Of a stretch of DNA of 64,000 nucleotides, positions 22,020 through 33,279 are shown piece after piece. The stretch is taken from NCBI GenBank assembly GCA_050084985.1, contig JBITNC010000001.1, forward strand, positions 125,674,001-125,738,000, in the 5' to 3' direction. Both the position numbers and the translations under genes were made by a program. The notes below the pieces were generated by a model. The model had not been told where the DNA came from. It saw only the letters and a program-made list of their open reading frames with translations, and searched no databases. Source of the DNA: Nageia nagi. Lineage: Eukaryota > Pinophyta. The first letter of the stretch is position 1. The number at the start of each line of letters is the position of its first letter.

Positions 22020-23365
22020 CATTTTAACATCCACCTTTTCAACAAGTTTTGCAAAACCTTCTTTGAGTCCATGTTTGCTTTCATCTTTTGTTGGAAGGTG
22101 GTTATATCTGGATAACTGTAAATTAAACAATATTTAATTACGTGAAGTATAAATATTCAAGAATTCATTAAATTAGTATACTTACAAACTTGGCATCCAA
22201 CCCTAACTTTCCTTCTTAACTCATACAATGCATACCCATGAAAAATGATTTGCAAAATCCACATGACTATGAAGCATTTGACTACTGTGAAGGTTCTTAT
22301 GTTGCTACATGATGCTCCTTAGATGCATTAACTTTTGCAACTAATTATTTCCACACTTTTGGATTAGATTTAACATTTCTATGGTAATGATTACTCTCAA
22401 ATGGGGCTAGATCCTTTATCAAGCACCTAAAATGGTCTCTCCTCTAATGAAGGGTCATTCTTGCCCTGTTTAATGCAATCTTTGAATAAAAACCCATCTC
22501 TAAAATCTCTTGTAAGAGCACTTCTAAATTTTCTTTTAGCTACAAAATACATAATTAAAAAAATTAGTTTTGATTTTTTTCAAAATATTATTAATAATAA
22601 CATAGAAAAATGTACTGCTTTCATCTTGATATTTCCAATCAACATCAAAGGTATTCTCTAAAAAAGTGCATGCATACTTCCTTAGATGGTCATAAAAAAC
22701 TTTCCTTATAAAATATTTGTAAATAAGGGTAAATTATTGTATTGCAAATATATATTTAAATGTATTGATTTTTAAACATAAATGTATTGATTTTACATAC
22801 CCACTTCATCCTTAATTACTTCACCATCTAATTTCACTCTAATCTCAACTCCAAGTGAATCAATTGATGTGAAGAAGGTAGGGGTCTTGATTCACTGACT
22901 CTGTAGTTTCAACACTCATATACCCTTTACCACATTTTTGATTAATCGTTAAACAAAATGAATAATAAATGAAAAAATAATAGTAATTACAATATTTTTA
23001 AAAATTTAAATCATGTAAAAATATTACCACATGGAGTGGTTGGAGGTGGTAGTGTGCCAATACATTGGCTATGAATAGCTACACAAGAGGTCCCAATACC
23101 TTGTATTTTACTTATTTATTTTGACACTTGTTTAAGTGTTGCCATATATAAAAAAATTAAATAAATAATATTATTTATCTTATGAAATAAGTAGTATTAG
23201 AGAAAATAAATTGACAATAAAATAGTACATACTCATATTTATGAACATATTTTTTTTTATCAACTTTAGGTGTAGTTGATTGTTTCTTTCCTCTTTTTTT
23301 TGTGATCATCTCCTCTCTTTTTCATCAATGGATCTCCTCCTCTCATCCTCTTCACTGCTCATGAT
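22020..23365 (-). pseudogene. Possible second CACTA gene, spliced and decayed
   Basis: Minus-strand open pieces separated by A/T-rich intron-like gaps: a start at 23363 giving MSSEEDERRRSIDEKERR, then pieces near 23030-23140, 22810-22920 (LGVEIRVKLDGEVIKDEVGM) and 22210-22470 (IKDLAPFESNHYHRNVKSNP, then a Cys-containing GFCKSFFMGMHC). The position between the subterminal repeats and TNP2 fits the accessory gene of CACTA elements. I cannot match it to Transposase_24 with confidence, and exon limits are guesses. Confidence 0.35.
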
Positions 23366-24987
23366 ATCTAAATAAGTAAAATAAATAACTCATTAATAAA
23401 CATATAATAAATAATACTTTTTAAATTAAAATTAATAATTTAAAACAAAAATAATCTCTACAAATCTTAAAAAATATATTTAAAAATATTAAAATGTATT
23501 TGAAAACCAAAAAACATTAAGATCATTAACATGTAAAAATTTAGGTTAAATAATTTGAGTTAATTGTTTTTGGTTAAATAGGGGGGTTACAAAATTTGGG
23601 CTAAGGGGTGTTAAAAATGTGGATAAAATGGGTTTAGAAAAATTAGGTTAGGGAGGGAGGGATTGAGGGGATAAGAATTTGGGTTAGAGGTCGGACATTG
23701 AGAAATTTTATGTTAGGGGGGTTAAAAAATTTTGGTTAGAAGGGGATGGTTAAATTTTTTTGTATACAAGGGTTGAAAATTTAGATGTTTTAAATTATAT
23801 TACATTTTTAATTTTAAAGTTATTTTATTAAATTTATTAATTAAGTTAAGTATAAAGATAAAAAAATTATATTTTAAAAAATTATTAAAAAAATATATGT
23901 TAAAAATTATGTTTTAAAAAACTTAAAAAAAGTTTAATATATAACTCATTTTAGTGGTTTGTTTTTCTAATACGGAATAGGAGGACCAAGATTGGAGAAG
24001 GTAATTTTCTTAAATTTTTATGTAATTATTTTCTTATATATTTTATTCCAATGAATTTTCAAAATTTGTTTGGTTTTGGATAGGATTTTTAGTAAAAAAT
24101 TTCAAAATTGGAAAAAACCCAAGATTTTTTTGAATTTTGAAATTTTTATTGAATATTTTGAAAATACATATGTTTTTACCAATTTCTCAAAAAACTCTAT
24201 AAATTTGAATTTTTTTTATAGATTTTTACCAATTTAAGAGACTTTTGGTAAAAACCCTAAGGTTTTTTCCAATTTTTATAGGTTTTTAGTAAATTTGATA
24301 AAAACCTTAAGGTTATTTTTCAAATTCTTAAAAAATCCTTCAAATTTACCAAAAAACTTAAGGTTTTTACTAGTTTCATGTAGATTTAAGAAACCTTGTG
24401 TTTTTTGCCAAAAGTTTTACATTTATTTGTATAAAACTAAAAATATACAAGAAATAAATAAAAAATTGCTAGAATGTGATAGAAAATTCTTATCTTATTG
24501 AGCAATCTATACAAAAATGAGGTAGAATGCTGTAGAGAACCCCTTCTTGCTTGCACCTACCGAAATTCGAAGTAGGAATATTTTTGAGTGTGTTTTGAAT
24601 GTTTGGAATGAAAGTGATGGGTGTGGGGCAAGGATTTTATATTTTGTTTGTGATTACGGGTACCTCTTGATAGTATTCCTAACATTGATCAATGTCAAGT
24701 GTGCCATCAGGCATGGCATTAGGCCTATTGTTAGGATGAGAAAATAATTAAATAAATTAAAAATGAAAAAAATAGAAAAAAAATATATTTAAATAAAAAA
24801 CTAAAATTTATATAATTTAAATAATAGTTAAATTTAAAATAATAATAATTTAAAAAAATAAATTAAATAATATTTAAATTTAAGTATTTAAATCAAAATA
24901 AAAAATAAAAATAAAAATTAAAAAAATAATATTAAATTTACATATTTAAATAATTTAAATAAAAAAAAGTATATATATAAATAATTT
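23366..24987. other. Unassigned CACTA interior
   Basis: A/T-rich. 23560-23790 is G-rich (GGGGGTTA-type), and 24020-24400 holds many short inverted pieces of AAAAACCTTAAGGTTTTT type. 24640-24745 carries motifs (GCCATCAGGCATGGCATTAGG) like the subterminal repeats. No coding family seen. Confidence 0.5.
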
Positions 24988-25470
24988 AAATTAGAGGTTA
25001 GGGTTTGGGGTTAGAAGCTAGGGTTTAAGGTTAGTTGGTTAGGTTTTGGGGTTAGTGGGAGTTAGGGATAGGTGTTAATGGATTAATGTTAGTGGGAGTT
25101 AAGGTTAGGTGTTAATGGTTAGGTTAGGTTTAGGGTATAGGGTTAAAGGTAGGGGTTTTAAAGGTTAGAGTTAAGGGTAATAGTTTGGGATTTTAGGGTT
25201 AGGAGTCAAGTTAGGGGTTGTGGTTAAGGTTTGTTGTTATAGGTCAAGATTAAAGTTAAGGGTAATGGTTAGATTAGGGTTAGTGGAAAGGGTTAAGTGG
25301 TTTGGGGTTAAGGAGGTTTAAAGGGTTAGGCTCTAGTGGTTAGGGTTAGTTAGTTTAATGATTAGTGTTAGTGAGAGTTACTGTTAGGTTTAATGGTTAG
25401 GCTAGGTTTGAGATAGTGTTAAAGTAAGGTTTAAGGGTTTGGTTAAGGGTTACAAGTTTAATGGTTAGGA
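24988..25470. repeat. Interstitial telomere-like tract, TTAGGG orientation
   Basis: GGTTAGGGTTTGGGGTTAG-type sequence, the reverse orientation of the 19190-21900 tract. The two tracts flank the A/T-rich interior as a large imperfect inverted pair. It lies just before the TNP2 reading region. Confidence 0.85.
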
Positions 25471-25588
25471 CATATGTCAATCATTTTTAGGTTGATTTGA
25501 ATATTCAATGTAATCCTTGCAGTATATGATTGCATGCAACCATAGAAATGTAGATTGATGTATTACACATTCTATGGATAGTAGAGCA

Positions 25589-28500
25589 ATGAGACATATA
25601 GAGGATACTATGGTCAGATAAATTTCAACATGAACCTAGGAGTGTCATATTGGTTTAGCAATTGATGATATTATCCATTTTATATACAATCATCTACTTA
25701 TTCATTATGGCCTATTGTTATAGTCAACTATAACTTACCTATATGGATATCTATAAAAAGGAACATTTGATGTCAACTCTTATAGTTCCTAGAAAACATC
25801 AGGTGAAAAATATGCATGTCTACCTTGAACTATTAATTGATTAATTAATGCAATTCTAGAATGAAATTCATGTTGTGATTGATATAAGCAGACCTATCTA
25901 ATAGAGGTCATTCACACTAAATGGAATCCTATGTTGGACTATACATAAATTTCTAGGAATTACTATTTGTTTAGGTAAGTGTATTGTGTACAACCTTTAT
26001 TATATATGCATTTTATAAGAAATCAACCTCATTGTGAATATTTAATTTTCTCTTGATGATCATGATTTCTAGAATAAATGTTTTTACAAGCCTTCAAAAA
26101 AAAAAATGCTTACCCAAGGTGTGTGGAAAATCTCACAATAAGGTATTCAAGTATGATGAAGAAGATGGAATACCTTGGCAATAGAAACTTTTTTCCAATG
26201 GATTATGAATTTTGTGGATGTAAGTCATCACAGTTTGATGGTGAGTTTGATTACACCCCCACTCCAAATTATGCAACTTTTGATTATTGGTTGGAAAAGT
26301 ACCAACAAAGTGAAGACATATATTGGGGAAGGTTTGATGAGGAAAAATGGCATGAAGACCTAGATGATTTACCCAAATGTAAATTTTATCAAAATATATC
26401 ATTAATATTAGTTATTAGAAAAAAAACATGTTTATAATATTCCAATTTCATTACTTTACTAATTAATGATTGAATTTATACATATTTTGTAGGCATAAAC
26501 AAATTATCAATATTTTATAAACTTCCATACTAGAAGCACTTGTTAGTGACACATTTAATGGATCTTTTCATAATTTAAAGAATGTTGCATCTTCTTTGTA
26601 TTAGTATACAACAACTGGAGAATCTAATATTGTGAATGTAAGAAATGACTTAAGAGACACCAACACAAAGCATGCCTTATGGATATTAGATAGAATGAAA
26701 AGAGCACCTACTCACTTAATATGGATAATGTCTAAAGAAGAAGTGAACATGGTACATAATGTTATTAAAACCATTAGAACACCAACTCAGTATGGATCAT
26801 ATTTAAGAAAAGCATTCACTATTGATAGTAAAATAATAGGATTAAAATCTCATGATTACCATAATTTCTTGAAGGTATTCTCGTACTATATGTCTATAGA
26901 AATTATTTTTTAGTATTAATATACATATTTTTAAAATATAATTATTAATAATATTTGCACAATACAAAACTTTATGTACATCATATTTTTCCACTTGCAA
27001 TTCATGGATATAAGAATTTATCTCCAAATCTAAAAAAGGTAATTGGTTAACTATCAGTATTTCTAAGGTATGTCATGTTATGGTACTACTATATGAAAAT
27101 AACATGTGTTAAATTATTTGTATTTTCTACATTTTGTATATATCAATTTTGCATACATTTGATGATATTATATTTTTATCAATAGATGGACAACTAGAAA
27201 GGAGATACATGCAAGCAAAATAACTAGATGGCATAGAGAAATTCCTGAAATTATTTGTATCTTTGAAAAGGACATATTGACTACTTTTATGGATATACAA
27301 GTTCACATATTGATCCACCTAGTAGATGATATAGAAATAGCAGGTGTTATAAATGCTAGAAGCATGTTTTTGTGGAGAGATTTTTAAAAGTACTAAAAAT
27401 ATTTGTTAGATAAAAATCATGACCAAAAGGATCAATGGGTGAGGGATACATTGGTCAAGAACATTTTTTTTTATGCATTTGGGTATATTTATCAAACACA
27501 AAAATACATAAAAAAATTTGAAGGAGAGATTTTGGAATATAGTGGAACAAATTATACTATTAAAGGTACTAACAATATTAAAGATATTACTAATTTATAA
27601 TGATATGTATAACATGCATTTTATATTTAATTTAATCAATACTTACTAATTGATGTATATTGTATCATCATGATTATACAAATATACATAAAAAAATTTG
27701 AAGGAGAAATTTTGGAATATAATGAGATAAATTATACTATTAAAGGTACTAATAATATCAAAGATATTACTAATTTATAATAATATGTATAACAAGCATT
27801 TTTGATTTAATTTAATTTAATTAATACTTACTAATTGATGTATATTATGTCATCATGGTTTTACAAATTATCAGGAGTTTGAATTTATAAACTAGTTTGT
27901 CATGATGAATATGGAATGTTGCAAGGAGTGGATTGAATTGTACAAAAGTAAAAGAAGTGGACTTACAAAAAAATATAACTTGTTTTGTAGATAAAATCCA
28001 AGGGGTACACCTATAAATGGACATCTAAGAGACAAAAATTGGCCAACAAAGTGTCCAAGGTCATGGTTGAGGGAAGCAATTGATGAGAAAAAAAGATAAG
28101 GAGATGATAATATAAATGGACATGTTGAAAATAAAGCCATTGGGTGCAATCAAAATGTAATTATTATTAATTTACTAATATGTATTTAATTTTTGATATT
28201 TTTATAAGATCATAATAGTTTATATAAATATAATGATTGCACTAATAAGATTTTTATATAAATATTTGCAAGTATTGGTTTTCTCTTCAATGTGGGCATA
28301 TACAAAACACTTTAGAATTGAAAAGATTGATCAGAATAGAGTGATGACTGTGGAGTGATGGTTGATTTTGACCAAGCAATTCATGCAAGTAAAAAAGATA
28401 AAAACTTAATATAAGAAATATTACAATATGTTGGAAAAATTCAACAAATCATTCAATTGAATTATAGGCCATTTTAATGTGTAGTATTTAGATGTAAATG

Positions 28501-28690
28501 GTTTGACACACTTGATAGAAGAACAATCTTACATGATGTCAATAGTGAATACTTTGCAATCAACTCCACAAAATATTTAGCTCAAGATAAAGAGCCTTAT
28601 ATTTACCATAATATTGTATTTAAATATTTTTCTATCCAGATATAGAGAATGATATAATATGGTTTGTAAGTAATGTTGATCCTAGAGGAA
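25589..28690 (+). pseudogene. CACTA TNP2-type transposase, decayed
   Basis: Cuts and joins the CACTA ends. Successive pieces match the TNP2 order: MRHIED at 25589; STYSLWPIVIVNYNLPIW at 25699-25750 and VYLELLIDxLMQF; ISRPI..RSFTLNGILCWTI near 25885-25950; a GTAAGT splice donor at 25975; AYPRC with GNRNFFPMDYEF and FDGEFDYTPTP (26110-26270). Then GLKSHDYHNFLK (26842-26880), the DUF4218-like HREIPEIICIFEKDILTTFM and VHILIHLVDDIEIAGVINAR (27220-27360), and the DUF4216-like FRCKWFDTLDRRT (28485-28530). One zinc-type Cys reads Tyr (AYPRC for ACPxC). Stops and lost exons make it non-functional. Confidence 0.88.
27501..27868 (+). repeat. 180-bp tandem duplication of an exon-intron unit in the transposase
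   Basis: Sequence from 27501 is repeated from 27681 with a few changes. It includes the coding piece KYIKKFEGEILEYSGTNYTI and its following A/T-rich spacer. The second copy reads NEINYTI with similar termination. The duplication spans about 180 bases per copy. Confidence 0.85.
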
Positions 28691-28739
28691 AATATATTGT
28701 ATTTAAGTGGTGCTTAATTTGGATAGATTTAGAGTTTTA

Positions 28740-29057
28740 AGATTTCCAATTGATTTTATCCATTTTAGGATGTTTGGAGATAATATTGCATCATATACAC
28801 ATAATGTAATTTCAACTTATCATCAAAAATATCACCAGAATATAAAAAGATATATCATCACACATAGCGTTAGACCTAGCATTATAAATATGATAAAGTT
28901 TGTATCATACATAGTGTCAAACATAACATCAGGTATATCATCAATAAATAAAAACATTTATCAAAATCAAGCCCCTAACATGGTTTGATGCAAATAATGT
29001 CAAAAATAAAAAATCTCTGATGTTATTTTCGATGCTTGCTACCATTTTCTAATAATA
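28740..29057. repeat. CACTA right subterminal region and TIR
   Basis: Contains GCGTTAGACCTAGCATT, AACATCAGGTATATCATC and CCTAACATGG motifs matching left-end motifs, then the terminal block GATGTTATTTTCGATGCTTGC ending CTAATAATA. It mirrors 18023-18070. Confidence 0.75.
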
Positions 29058-29060
29058 TTT
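29058..29060. repeat. CACTA target-site duplication, right copy (TTT)
   Basis: Three bases after the right terminus, equal to 18020-18022. Confidence 0.75.
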
Positions 29061-29880
29061 TGCTTGGATTATTTAAGGGGCTAGTTGGCGGGCTTGATAA
29101 AATCTTGATAACATTAATTTTGAAAAGGGATTCACACTAGAATAATGGTCACCATTTCTACCATATTTAACATGATTTGTTGATGACCATATACCACTTT
29201 ATCATAAAAACTCACATCTTTAGAAACTATGACTTTATGAGTTCTTGGGTTATAAAGCCTCTAAGAATTACTATATGATAATAAGAAAGAAAAAGATATG
29301 ATTCACTCTTTAGATAAGGATTCATTCCTAATTTCATTATCCACATTATCATAAGTTGAAAATGCAAAACCTTTAAAATGGTTAACATTGAGTTTCCTCT
29401 CATATGAAGCCTCATAAGAAGTCATCTTCTCTAATCTGCTAGTATAACTCCTATGGAATATATAGAATATTGTACAAACAACATCAACCTAATAAGTGTT
29501 TCTTAGCCCCTTAGTTTGCAATATATTTCATGCCATATCAACAATAATCCTATTTTTCCTCTATGCTACTCCTTTTTCATAGGGGGTTTAAGATAGTAAT
29601 GAGTTACCTTTTGTTTCCATGGCCTTTACAAAATTGCATAAAGTCATTAGAGAAAAACTCACCACCATAGTTAGTTCTCAAATATTTAATATTGTAATCA
29701 TTTTAATTTAAAATACAATATTTGAATACCTTTGATAAATCAAATTCTTCATATTTATGCTTATTGAAATAAACCTAACACATTCCAAACAAATCATCAA
29801 TTAATATAATAACATAAGAGTTCTTACACATTGGACATGGGTAATTTGATGTGATTTTTGTGTGATATTTTTGAACTTCC
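29061..29880 (-). pseudogene. Copia B integrase (5' half)
   Basis: From high to low coordinate the minus strand reads VIILIDDLFGMC (first catalytic Asp region, about 29810), KYLRTNYGGEFFSNDFMQFC (second Asp region, Asp to Asn, 29620-29690), PY..GVAxRKNRIIVDMA (29530-29590) and LEKMTSYEASYERKLNVNHF (29370-29430). It ends with YNPRTHKVIVSKDVSFYDK (29200-29250), the Copia integrase C-terminus. It then runs into the Ser-rich linker cut by the CACTA at 29057. gag and protease are absent, so the element is truncated near 29880 where PPR-related sequence follows. Confidence 0.9.
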
Positions 29881-30189
29881 CTAATTTGAGGAGGTGAAAA
29901 CCTACCCCATAGTGAAAAAATAAAAATAAATAAGGCACACATAGGGAGATTAGGTGCACATAGAATGTTCTCATAATTTTGAGTTTTTCGAGTTAAGGGG
30001 TTGGAGGAAGAGAGGGGCATTCTCTACATTGGTGATATGATAGGAAAGAAGGCAATACTAGAGAGAATACAAGGTTAGATGAGGAGAGACATGGTAATAT
30101 TAGGTAGTAGTAGGTATTTTAGTTCATGAGCTTGTATTCTTGTGCAATCCATGAGCTTGTATTCTTCTTTATTTTGAATATTCATGCTT
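29881..30189. other. Junction stretch between Copia B and PPR repeats, nothing recognised
   Basis: About 300 bases with no protein family. CATGAGCTTGTATTCTT is directly repeated at 30125 and 30151. The Copia truncation point must lie here. Confidence 0.5.
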
Positions 30190-32038
30190 TGTATTTTTTT
30201 TATATTCTTTTAGAAAACCTATGAATCTTGCAATCTCTATAGATCATGAAACTATATTTTCATCATGCACCTTATCAAACAAATCTTGGATCTTGTGTTA
30301 TTCTTCCACATGTTTCTTTGATTTCAAAAAATTCATTTTATGTATCATGTAATCACACAAACTCTTAAACTTTATTTACATCATGCAACTTGTCAAAAAA
30401 ATATTATGTTTTGTGTTATTCTTCCACATTTTTCATATGTATACAAGTATTTAATTTTAAAAAAATCCATTTTATGGTATTATGAAATCACTACAAACTA
30501 TGAAATTGTATTTGTGTTATGCATATTTTTAAACAAATATTGTATCTTATGTATTAAGATACTCACAACACAACACTCAATTTATAAGTACCAAGTATTC
30601 ACATGCACACATCTAATTTAAAGTTTATGGGTATTTTGGTAGTGATGTTCAAGTCTTACATAAGGTATCCTACATGAACCACATCATTTGATTTAGAAGC
30701 ACCATATAGAAACATGCACACACCTAATTCAAGGTTTATGGGTATTTTGATAATGGATTTCAAAGCTCCTTCAATATAACTTGCATAAACCATAACATTT
30801 GATTTAAAAGCACTAAGTACATACATCCACACACCTAATTCATTACATTCCATGAAATTATGTGTACATCATGCATCTTGCTAAATAATTCTTAGGTCTT
30901 GTGAATTTTTCTTTATTTTACATACATTCCTATCAAGGCTTTCATAACCACAACATTTGATGCAAAACCATTTTCAACTACTCTTTGACTAATGTCCATA
31001 ACATCTTCTAGAGATCCCATGGTGGAATTTGCTAAAAACATATTGGTAAAAATTACAATGTTTAGATTTACATCTGATAATTTCATATACTTAAAAGTCT
31101 CTAGATCATTTTCATAAAACCAATTTTATGCATATCTTGCAATCATTGCATTATATGAAACTGTGTTTGTATCTTGTTAGAAAATTCTCACACCTTATGT
31201 ACTCTTTCATATTTTGCATTCATTCCTATTAGGGTTTTCACAACCACAACATTCAATGCAAAACCATTTTAAAATACTCTTTCATGGATGTCCATAGCTT
31301 CTTCTAGAGCTCCCATGGTGGCACATGTTGGAAGAATGTTGGAAAAGGTTATAGAGTCTGGCTTTACATCTAACAATTACATCTACTTAAAAGTCACTAG
31401 AGCCTTTTTAGAAAACTAATTTTGTGCATATCCTAAGATCATTGCATTCCATGAGACTATCTCTACATCTTGTTAAATAATTCTTAGACCTTGTGTATTC
31501 TTCCATATTCTCCATACATTCCTATTAGGGCTTTCACAACCAAAAAATTTGATGCAAAACCATTTTCAACTACTTTTTGATAGATGTTAATACCTTCTTC
31601 TAGAGCTACTATGGTGGCACATATTAGAAGAATGATAGAAAATGTTATAGAATTTGGATTTACATATAACAATTACATCTTATTAAAAGTCTCTAGAGAC
31701 TTTTTACAAAACCAATTTTATGTGTATACTATGATAATTTCATTCCATGAAATTATCTCTGCATCTTCTTAAATAATTCTTAAGCCCTATGTATTCTTCC
31801 ACATTTTGCATACATGCCTATCAAGGATTTCACAACCATAATATTTGATGCAAAATTATTTTCAATTACTCTTTAAAGGATGCCCATACCTTCTTCTAGA
31901 GCTTGCATGGTGGCACATGCTAGAACAATGCTAGAAAAGACCTTACCGAGTTTGGCTTTACATCTAACAATTGAATTTACTTAAAAGTAACTAAAGCATT
32001 TTCAAAAAATCAATTTTGTGCATATCCTAAAATCATTG
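30190..32038 (-). pseudogene. PLS-type pentatricopeptide repeat (PPR) gene remnant
   Basis: PPR proteins bind organellar RNA one base per repeat. The minus strand shows repeats at roughly 285-305-base spacing, the length of one P-L-S triplet. Copies of a block coding NxxxVxxALIxMYxxxxRxHKV and PDSITFSNILPTCATMGALE lie at about 30948-31025, 31230-31315, 31520-31672 and 31830-31920. The best open piece is 31484-31672 (NSITFSIILLICATIVALEE, then GFASNFLVVKALIGMYGEYG). Pieces coding for VSWNAMILGYAQN lie between. At 30190-30550 only shorter repeats of the same motif remain. Many stops mean it is a pseudogene. Confidence 0.85.
32034..32038. repeat. Target duplication CATTG, left copy
   Basis: Repeated at 33047-33051. 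Removing the insert and one copy gives ATCATTGTATTCC, which matches ATCATTGCATTCC in the neighbouring PPR repeats. Confidence 0.7.
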
Positions 32039-33046
32039 GGTGAAAGCAAGAAGTTGAGTCCACTTAAAGGGGAAGTGGGGAAAATTGGCAAAGTTAAAAT
32101 TCAATGTCAGAAAAATTAGGATCCCAATAAATATCGAGATCTTGATATTTAAAACTAAAATATGTACATTTATTAGGATATCAATATATATTCAAATCTA
32201 TTATTTTTCCTTAGATTTAGTCTTCAAAAAGGCTTTGTGATCCAACACTGAGCCTTGGAACTGCAAGTGTATGTTCATGGTAATGTTAATAGAAAATCTC
32301 AACTTCAAGCATACATTTGATGGAGTTTTTGGTAGAATTTTTTCATGAAATTAAAACTTGTTATAGATTAAAGAGTGTAGATTTAAAATATGTAATTTTT
32401 TTACAATTGGATAAAATTTTATATTTTTGATTTTTTTTAGTAAAAGTGGTTCATATACTTGAAATATGAGGGTCTTGTATTTTCTTAATAAGTTTTGTTT
32501 TGGGGGGAGTTATGAAAAAAATTATATAAGAACAAGCTTCATAAATTCTCTATAAGAATAAAAAAAAATGAAAAAATATTAAGTTTAGATCAAATTATGT
32601 TAAATGGACAAAGCACTTTTTGAAACCACAAACATGCCTGGTACAAAATTGAATAAAAAAATATTGATGCAAAAATTATGGAAAAATATCCAAGACAAGC
32701 TTCAATGTGTTAGGTATATTTTCCTAAAAGGATTTTAAAACATACCTTGATTTGAGTCAAATTATGTGGATGGACATGTGCATGGTATGGTCCAAAAATA
32801 ATTTTTAAAAAAAGTGGTTTTTGTTCATATTATTGAATTTTAAATTTAATTCTATGATATAGGTATTAGAACAAATTATATATTTGAAAACTAGACTCTA
32901 AGTACTACATTTTCATTTAGTAACCTTTTTCATGATTCCATGTCTAAGTGCTTCAAATTTTGAGATCAATCATACTAAAAATTGAAAATCAAGGAAAATA
33001 GTTCCACCTTTTGGCCTTAAAGTGGACCAACTTCTTGCAACCATCG
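32039..33046. mobile_element. 1,008-bp TIR element inserted in the PPR repeats
   Basis: Left end GGTGAAAGCAAGAAGTTGAG with TCCACTTAAAGG inside. The right end on the opposite strand reads CGATGGTTGCAAGAAGTTGG with TCCACTTTAAGG. The inner 25-30 bases pair well and the outermost bases less so. Flanks carry CATTG, and the PPR sequence is continuous without it. The interior is A/T-rich with no coding domain, so this is a non-autonomous DNA element. A 5-bp duplication does not settle the superfamily. Confidence 0.75.
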
Positions 33047-33051
33047 CATTG

Positions 33052-33210
33052 TATTCCATAAAATTATCTTTGCATCATGCATCTTATTAAATAATTCTTG
33101 GACCTTACATATTATTCCATGTTTTGCATAAATTCCTTTTCAGGGAATTCATAATGATTTGATGCAAAAACATATTTCTAAATGTTGGTATATGCTTGAA
33201 GTTGGAAAAT
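33052..33210 (-). pseudogene. Continuation of the PPR remnant beyond the TIR element
   Basis: Reads on from 32038 with the same motifs: the complement of MIxxMxYN.. at 33052-33080, the FDKM-like piece TTATTAAATAATTCTTGG, and a partial repeat to about 33200 (complement of TTTTGCATCAAATCATTATG). Confidence 0.7.
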
Positions 33211-33279
33211 TACAATAAATTGAGCTTCTCAAAAAATTTACGAAAAAAAAATACAATTGGCATCAAAGGATGTATGAAA

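Larger units (their letters stand above)
18023..29057 (+). mobile_element. CACTA (EnSpm/CMC) DNA transposon nested in Copia B
   Basis: The left end is CACTACTAGATAATAGG. The right end, read on the minus strand, is TATTATTAGAAAATGG, which fits CACTATTAGAAAATGG after two C-to-T changes. Beyond the termini, the shared block CAAGCAT..AAAA..TATCAG/ACATCAG continues the inverted similarity. TTT flanks both ends. Merging the two Copia halves across one TTT gives an open Ser-rich linker (NNPSKSSSSEYSPNI), independent proof of the boundaries. Cargo: a TNP2 transposase (+), a probable second gene (-), subterminal repeats and telomere-like arrays. The transposase has stops, so the element is dead. Confidence 0.9.
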
